DNA from: Gemella sp. GL1
GTDB lineage: Bacteria; Bacillota; Bacilli; Staphylococcales; Gemellaceae
Direction of reading: 5' to 3'
Assembly: GCF_013415365.1 (NCBI RefSeq)
Contig: NZ_JACBYB010000011.1
Coordinates: forward strand, 99,992 to 163,991
DNA length: 64,000 nucleotides
The notes beneath the pieces are model-generated. The model saw nothing but the letters and a program-made list of their open reading frames with translations. It had not been told where the DNA came from and did not search any database. A program made the translations under genes and the position numbers. Positions 59,357 through 64,000 of this stretch are shown here, piece by piece (position 1 is the stretch's first letter; each line of letters opens with the position of its first letter).

Positions 59357-59629
59357 ATGGCAGTAAAAATCCGTTTAAAAAGATTAGGTGCTAAAAAATC
59401 ACCTTTCTATCGTATCGTTGTTGCTGATTCAAGATCACCTCGTGATGGTCGTTCAATCGAAACAATTGGAACTTATAATCCAATTAAAGAACCAGCAGAA
59501 GTTAAAATTGATGGAGAATTAGCATTAAAATGGTTAGGGAATGGAGCACAGCCTTCTGATACAGTAAGAAGTTTGCTATCTAAAGAAGGTATCCTGAAAA
59601 AATTCCATGATTCTAAATTAAGCAAATAA
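59357..59629 (+). CDS. rpsP: 30S ribosomal protein S16
   Basis: 90 residues with the universal S16 sequence [31 protein letters not shown] and IGTYNP, then [33 protein letters not shown]. It is the only plus-strand gene after 48.6 kb and is monocistronic: the usual partners (ylqC, rimM, trmD, rplS) do not follow, and the next gene runs the other way. Confidence 0.97.
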   Translation: MAVKIRLKRLGAKKSPFYRIVVADSRSPRDGRSIETIGTYNPIKEPAEVKIDGELALKWLGNGAQPSDTVRSLLSKEGILKKFHDSKLSK

Positions 59630-59670
59630 TTTTAATTTAAGCTTTATAAAAAAAAGTTTGAATCATTTTT

Positions 59671-59714
59671 ATAAAAAGAAGTTTGGGTAATATATTACCC
59701 AAACTTCTTTTTAT
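59671..59714. terminator. Bidirectional terminator between rpsP and mltG
   Basis: Perfect 44-base palindrome with arms 59671-59692 and 59693-59714 (core AAGTTTGGGTAA, then TTACCCAAACTT), A-rich on the left and T-rich on the right in either direction. It serves both converging genes. Confidence 0.93.
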
Positions 59715-59716
59715 AA

Positions 59717-60850
59717 TTAATTTGTTGAAACATATCCAGGAATATACTTTCTCGCTAAAGCTTCATGTTCAGCATATGTTGTTGCAAAATAAGCTTTACC
59801 CTCTTTATCCGTCAAGAAATATAAGTAATCATGTTCTACTATATTATTTAATGCTTCATAAGATCTTATACTAGGTGCTGATATTGGTCCTGGCGTTAAG
59901 CCTGTATTAACATAAGTATTATATGGATCTTGATTTTTTAAATCTTGAAAACTCAACTCTACAGTTCTATTATTTAAACTATATGTAACTGATGGATCTG
60001 TCTGTAGGGGCATATTTATTTTTAATCTATTCATAAAAACCCCTGCTATAGATCCATTATCGGTTACTGCAGTAGATTCTTTCTCTAAAATACTAGCCAT
60101 AGTTATATATTGATGGATAGATATAACCTCATCTTTATTATTTATATTCCATACCTTTGCATTTGAATTAAATAGTGGAACTACGTTACGATTTGTAGCT
60201 GATACCATTGATCTAATCAATATTTCTGGATCTTTTTTATTACTATCATCTATATCATATTTAGCAGGATATAAATATCCTTCTAATTTATATTTTAAAT
60301 TAGAATTATCTAATTCATTTGTTATTAAAGAAGGAAACTCTATTTTTAGGTTATCTATAAAATTTTGATCATTTACTTTTGAAATGAATTGCTCTTCTGA
60401 AATTTCTGTAACTTCCGCAACTTTTTTCGCTATTTTTTGAACATTATCTCCATCTATTATAGAAATTGTAACCCCAGATTTTCCTTTAGATTTAGTAGTT
60501 AATATTTCTAAAATTTCCGATACCGACATAGACTTATTTATTTGATATTTCCCAACATAAAATTCATTTTTTGAACTAAGTTTAGAATACAATTTAAACA
60601 TAGTTTCATTTTTTATTAAGCCCTGCTGTGCCAATACATCTGCTACTGCACTTGTTCCATAGCTTTCTTTAATTTCAACTGTTATTTGTTCTTTATCATT
60701 TTTATCTGCTGGAGTTGTAAGATAATATCCTAAAGATAAAGCAATTATTCCTATAACTATAAATAGTGAAATTATTATAGCAAATAAATCACTATTTTTT
60801 TTATTTTTCTTTCTAAGTTCATCTCTCCTTTTTTTTAGCTTTTCATTCAT
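59717..60850 (-). CDS. mltG: Endolytic murein transglycosylase MltG (YceG-like)
   Basis: Membrane-anchored enzyme that cuts nascent glycan strands and sets their length. 377 residues: basic cytosolic N-terminus, one helix (about 24-46), a LysM-like domain, then the YceG catalytic domain with the Glu in ASILEKES, GVFMNRLKINMPLQTDPSV, and the ending YNTYVNTGLTPGPISAP and YFATTYAEHEALARKY. Last gene of the six-gene leftward operon. Confidence 0.94.
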   Translation of the reverse strand: MNEKLKKRRDELRKKNKKNSDLFAIIISLFIVIGIIALSLGYYLTTPADKNDKEQITVEIKESYGTSAVADVLAQQGLIKNETMFKLYSKLSSKNEFYVGKYQINKSMSVSEILEILTTKSKGKSGVTISIIDGDNVQKIAKKVAEVTEISEEQFISKVNDQNFIDNLKIEFPSLITNELDNSNLKYKLEGYLYPAKYDIDDSNKKDPEILIRSMVSATNRNVVPLFNSNAKVWNINNKDEVISIHQYITMASILEKESTAVTDNGSIAGVFMNRLKINMPLQTDPSVTYSLNNRTVELSFQDLKNQDPYNTYVNTGLTPGPISAPSIRSYEALNNIVEHDYLYFLTDKEGKAYFATTYAEHEALARKYIPGYVSTN

Positions 60851-60853
60851 AAA

Positions 60854-61162
60854 TTATTCACCTTCTTCCGAATCAAAGTATAAGATGTCTAATACTTCTT
60901 CTATCATTGAATATTCTTCATCTGTTTCTACAGGCTCAAAGCGAATATTATTTCCATCTTCTACACAAACCATTGGAAATATTTGTAATTCTTCTTCTTC
61001 CATCTTATCCTCTTCTGCAAAAATATAATATAAATTACTATTAGTTGGATTTGTAAATTCTAAAATTTTTCTATATTCTTTTTCTACACCATCTTCATTA
61101 CTCAGTGTAAATACTTCTTCTTCCATACCTACTTTCATTTTATCTAAATCTTTTTCTACCAT
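60854..61162 (-). CDS. DUF1292 protein (YrzB family)
   Basis: 102-residue acidic protein without membrane segments or cysteine motif. EEEVFTLSNEDGVEKEYRKILEF and YYIFAEED...LQIFPMVCVEDGN match DUF1292 (YrzB). Function is unknown. It lies between ruvX and mltG, the same order as yrrL-yrzB in Bacillus. Confidence 0.88.
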   Translation of the reverse strand: MVEKDLDKMKVGMEEEVFTLSNEDGVEKEYRKILEFTNPTNSNLYYIFAEEDKMEEEELQIFPMVCVEDGNNIRFEPVETDEEYSMIEEVLDILYFDSEEGE

Positions 61163-61173
61163 TTTTAATCTCC

Positions 61174-61602
61174 TTAATTTTTTATATCTAAGTACGTTTG
61201 TAATATTAATACCGAAGCTATTTTATCAACTACTTTCTTTCTTTTTTTTCTAGAAATATCTGCTTCCAACAAAACTCTCTCTGCAGCAATGGTTGTCATT
61301 CTTTCATCCTGTAAAACAATCTCTACACTTTTTATTTTATTTTTTAATATTTCTATAAAATTAAGTGTTGCTTCAGCTCTAAAGCCTAAACTATTGTCCA
61401 TATTTTTTGGCATACCTACCACTATAGTGCCTACATTATATTCTTTAATTAGTTCTTTAATTTTTTTAATTTTAAAATCTTTAATTATTTCATTGATATT
61501 TAATGTTTCTATTCCTTGGGCTGTTATATTCAAAGGATCACTTATTGCAACACCAATAGTCTTACTACCATAATCTAGCCCCATAATTCTTTTTTTTATC
61601 AT
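61174..61602 (-). CDS. ruvX: Holliday junction resolvase-like protein RuvX (YqgF)
   Basis: 142-residue RNase H-fold protein linked to pre-16S rRNA 5'-end processing. MGLDYGSKTIGVAISDPLN gives the first catalytic Asp, VVGMPKNMDNSLG the middle motif, and VLQDERMTTIAAE the later acid. The basic tail SRKKRKKVVDKIASVLILQTYL is typical. Alanyl-tRNA synthetase, its usual upstream neighbour, is replaced by dfrA here. Confidence 0.92.
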   Translation of the reverse strand: MIKKRIMGLDYGSKTIGVAISDPLNITAQGIETLNINEIIKDFKIKKIKELIKEYNVGTIVVGMPKNMDNSLGFRAEATLNFIEILKNKIKSVEIVLQDERMTTIAAERVLLEADISRKKRKKVVDKIASVLILQTYLDIKN

Positions 61603-61615
61603 TTTAGACCAAACC

Positions 61616-62095
61616 TTATTTTCTTTTTAAGTGAATGAATTTATAGTTATATTCATTATCTTCATCACTATCATATTCCTCACAACTCACTACTATCCAC
61701 TTCTCCATATCAATTTTTGGAAAAAAACTATCCCCAACTACGCAAGTTTGAATCTCACTAATATACATTTCTTCGACTTTATCAATATATTGTTCGTATA
61801 TTTGACTTCCACCAAAAATAAAAAGTTTTTCCGTTTGTATATTCTTTATTGCCATATCAAAGTCATGATATATCTCTATTCCATTTGCAGTATAGTTTAA
61901 TGATCTTGTTAGAACTCTATTTATTCTATTTGGTAGTGGTTTTCCTATACTTTCATAGGTTTTTCTTCCCATTAAAATTGTCTGATTTGTTGTTAATTCC
62001 TTTACTCTTAGCATATCCGCTTTTATTTTCCAAGGAATTGTATTTTTTTTTCCAATACATCTATTTTTATCGTAAGCTACAATCAATGAAATCAT
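61616..62095 (-). CDS. dfrA: Dihydrofolate reductase
   Basis: Reduces dihydrofolate to tetrahydrofolate; target of trimethoprim. 159 residues with MISLIVAYDKNRCIGKKNTIPW, the substrate-binding acid at D27, MGRKTYESIGKPLPNR, and IFGGSQIYEQ. The residue before GG is Phe (F94), the trimethoprim-sensitive type at the site where Tyr confers resistance in staphylococci. Nine bases after thyA, the usual pairing since ThyA makes dihydrofolate. Confidence 0.95.
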   Translation of the reverse strand: MISLIVAYDKNRCIGKKNTIPWKIKADMLRVKELTTNQTILMGRKTYESIGKPLPNRINRVLTRSLNYTANGIEIYHDFDMAIKNIQTEKLFIFGGSQIYEQYIDKVEEMYISEIQTCVVGDSFFPKIDMEKWIVVSCEEYDSDEDNEYNYKFIHLKRK

Positions 62096-62104
62096 ATATC
62101 CTCC

Positions 62105-63049
62105 CTAAACAGCTATTGGTGCTTTAATAAACGGATGAGATTGGTAACCCACCAATTCTACATCTTCAATAGTTAAATCAAATATACTTTTAAAATTATT
62201 AATTCTTATCTCCGGAAGTCTATATGGTGACCTAGTCATTTGTAATTTTACCTGTTCAAAATGATTACTGTAAATATGAGCATCCCCCAGTGTATGAACA
62301 AACTCCCCTAGACCTAAGCCACATTCCTTAGCGACCAAGATTGTCAATAAGGAATAGGATGCTATATTGAATGGTACACCTAAAAATACATCTCCGCTTC
62401 TCTGATATAATTGACATGATAGTTTATTATCAGTTACATAAAATTGAAACATAGTGTGACATGGAGGAAGTGCCATACTATCAATTTCCATAGGATTCCA
62501 TGCTGATACAACTATTCTTCTAGAGTCTGGATCATTCTTAATAGTTTCAATTGCATTCTTCAACTGATCTACTCCATTAAAATTACGCCATTGTTTCCCA
62601 TATACATTCCCTAAATCTCCATATTGAGTAGCAAATTTAACATTCTCAAGTATAGATTTTTTAAATATATCGACTTGCTCTTCATATTGTTTTTTAAATT
62701 CCGGATCTATTAAAACTCTATGTCCAAAATTTTCCATATTAGGGCCACGATAATCCTTACTTTCTACCCATCTTTTAAATGCCCACTCATTCCAAATGTT
62801 ATTATTATTTTCCAAAAGAAACCTTATATTAGTATCCCCCTTAATAAACCATAATAATTCGGACCAAATTAAATTGAAATTTATTTTTTTAGTTGTTAAA
62901 AGTGGAAATCCTTGATTTAAATCAAATTTCATTTGATAACCAAAAACACTTTTAGTTCCTACTCCGGTTCTATCTTTTTTTATGAATCCCTCGTCCATTA
63001 TATGATTACAAAGCTTTAAGTATTCTTTATCTGCAAACATTCGATTCAC
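62105..63049 (-). CDS. thyA: Thymidylate synthase
   Basis: dUMP + methylene-THF to dTMP + DHF. 314 residues with active-site Cys197 in [30 protein letters not shown], and phosphate-binding RTGVGT and [11 protein letters not shown]. It keeps the about 50-residue insert ([19 protein letters not shown] and following) of the Lactobacillus casei-type enzyme. Preceded by nif3-like gene with six bases between. Confidence 0.97.
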   Translation of the reverse strand: MNRMFADKEYLKLCNHIMDEGFIKKDRTGVGTKSVFGYQMKFDLNQGFPLLTTKKINFNLIWSELLWFIKGDTNIRFLLENNNNIWNEWAFKRWVESKDYRGPNMENFGHRVLIDPEFKKQYEEQVDIFKKSILENVKFATQYGDLGNVYGKQWRNFNGVDQLKNAIETIKNDPDSRRIVVSAWNPMEIDSMALPPCHTMFQFYVTDNKLSCQLYQRSGDVFLGVPFNIASYSLLTILVAKECGLGLGEFVHTLGDAHIYSNHFEQVKLQMTRSPYRLPEIRINNFKSIFDLTIEDVELVGYQSHPFIKAPIAV

Positions 63050-63055
63050 CTCCTT

Positions 63056-63844
63056 CTAAATCAACTCAAAAGGATCTCTTTCAGAGTTAGATAAAAGGAT
63101 CTCATAATTTGGACTTATTTCTAAATTTTCTAAGTATTCTTTCAAAAGATTTTTACTTATTTTTTCTGCATAATGTCCTATGTCTAAAATGTTTATGTTA
63201 CATTCTAAAGCATCTATTGCTTCATGATATCCAACATCCCCAGTTAGATAAATATCTATATCTTGTGGTAAATTATTTATAAATGAAGCACCACTTCCAC
63301 CTAAAATAGCAACCTTTTTTATTTTTTTATTGTTTGATCTTACTAACCTTACAAAATTAATATTTAACCTTTCTTTTGTAAAATTAATAAAATCATCCAA
63401 TAACATTCCCTCTCTTAGCATCCCAATTCTTCCTAATCCTTCGTCAGGATAAGATTTATTAGGAACAAGTACACTAAGATTTTCCAACAATAGATTTTTT
63501 GCTAAATAATAATTTAAACCTAACTTAGCAGAATCTAAATTAGTATGTACAGAAATTACAGCAATATCACTTTTTATCAAGTCTCTTATTATATCATTTT
63601 TAAAATATCCATATTCAAGATCTTTTATGGATTTAAATATTAGTGGATGGTGTGATACTATTAGATCTATATTATTTTCTATAGCTTCCTTAACTACACT
63701 CGTAGTTACATCTAGACAAAGCATTATTTTTTCTACATTTTTATTTCTATCTCCAAGTAATAACCCTACATTATCCCAAGATTCTGCCAAATTTTCATTT
63801 GCTAATTCTTTTATATATATATATATATCATCTACTTTTACCAT
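63056..63844 (-). CDS. Nif3-like dinuclear metal centre protein (YqfO family)
   Basis: 262 residues. Metal ligands in VSHHPLIFKSI, HTNLDSA and the C-terminal DVGYHEAIDALECN with GHYAEK define the Nif3/YbgI/YqfO family; the YqfO central insert is absent, so this is the short form. Substrate is not known (GTP cyclohydrolase-like fold). GGAGGT precedes the ATG. Codons 5-10 lie in a (TA) repeat. First gene of the nif3-thyA-dfrA-ruvX-yrzB-mltG operon. Its usual neighbour trmK is not seen before the window ends. Confidence 0.9.
   Translation of the reverse strand: MVKVDDIYIYIKELANENLAESWDNVGLLLGDRNKNVEKIMLCLDVTTSVVKEAIENNIDLIVSHHPLIFKSIKDLEYGYFKNDIIRDLIKSDIAVISVHTNLDSAKLGLNYYLAKNLLLENLSVLVPNKSYPDEGLGRIGMLREGMLLDDFINFTKERLNINFVRLVRSNNKKIKKVAILGGSGASFINNLPQDIDIYLTGDVGYHEAIDALECNINILDIGHYAEKISKNLLKEYLENLEISPNYEILLSNSERDPFELI
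63812..63828. repeat. (TA)8 dinucleotide repeat in the nif3-like gene
   Basis: Seventeen alternating T/A bases encode IYIYI near the N-terminus. A change of one unit would shift the frame. Confidence 0.85.
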
Positions 63845-63874
63845 AATTAGACCTCCTAATTTTGCTACTATCGT

Positions 63875-63904
63875 ATTATATCAAATAATTATGCTTCATG
63901 TCTA
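63875..63904 (-). promoter_or_regulatory. Promoter of the nif3-thyA-dfrA-ruvX-yrzB-mltG operon
   Basis: Minus-strand TAGACA (63904-63899), 18-nt spacer, TATAAT (63880-63875) preceded by TGa. The remaining 96 bases to the window end are AT-rich and show no gene. Confidence 0.7.
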
Positions 63905-64000
63905 ATAGGAAACTTAACTAGTATTGTAATTAATATTCATTATAATAAAAATCAATTTATTTCTCTCCTCTAATCTAATCATATATAAATTAAATTAGAC

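Overview
The window is a visibly AT-rich, gene-dense piece of a low-GC Gram-positive (Firmicutes) chromosome and is almost entirely housekeeping. The protein set (YacL-type PIN/TRAM protein, YneF, YnzC/DUF896, YrzB/DUF1292, YugP-type peptidase, GatCAB, class II aldolase, Bacillus-style SmpB/RNase R/SecG cluster, Casei-type ThyA) points to Bacillales or a close relative; a XerS-type recombinase is more typical of Streptococcaceae. A Gemella-like organism would fit both, but that is inference. I see no plasmid, prophage, insertion sequence, CRISPR array or defence island.

Layout, plus-strand half (1-48.6 kb): the 3' end of a MATE efflux gene; a five-tRNA operon (Asn, Ser, Glu, Asp, His); rnc-smc-ftsY; an ABC-F ATPase; a YacL-like PIN/TRAM protein; secG, rnr, smpB; typA; a YugP-like peptidase; an MBL hydrolase; gatCAB; rpsD with a structured leader; cydABDC (cytochrome bd and its assembly transporter); rpsB-tsf-pyrH-frr; a frameshifted DUF896 gene and yneF; rluD; fba; ackA; recA with a 31-codon single-helix miniprotein gene overlapping its end; pcrA-ligA-recJ; apt; an M16C peptidase; trmB; efp; rpmB; a membrane metallophosphoesterase; xerS.

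Minus-strand half (48.6-64 kb): pgsA, ftsK, rdgB, murI, recO, era, ybeY, uvrC, rsmB, fmt, then mltG, yrzB, ruvX, dfrA, thyA and a Nif3-family gene. The only plus-strand gene here is rpsP at 59.36 kb. The two halves converge on a 21-bp perfect inverted repeat at 48.59-48.64 kb that should terminate both transcripts.

The most interesting structural feature is this convergence: every gene left of 48.6 kb points right and nearly every gene right of it points left, xerS is the last rightward gene, a sequence resembling a Xer recombination (dif) site lies about 30 bp before xerS, and the FtsK translocase gene sits just across the switch. This is what a replication terminus would look like in a Firmicute. 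Other items worth checking are a ten-A run that breaks the DUF896 gene in a way that polymerase or ribosome slippage would repair, the rpsD and rpsB leaders, the small membrane protein after recA, and a recA promoter region with no visible SOS box. Promoters were read by eye; many have an extended -10 (TGnTATAAT-like) element.
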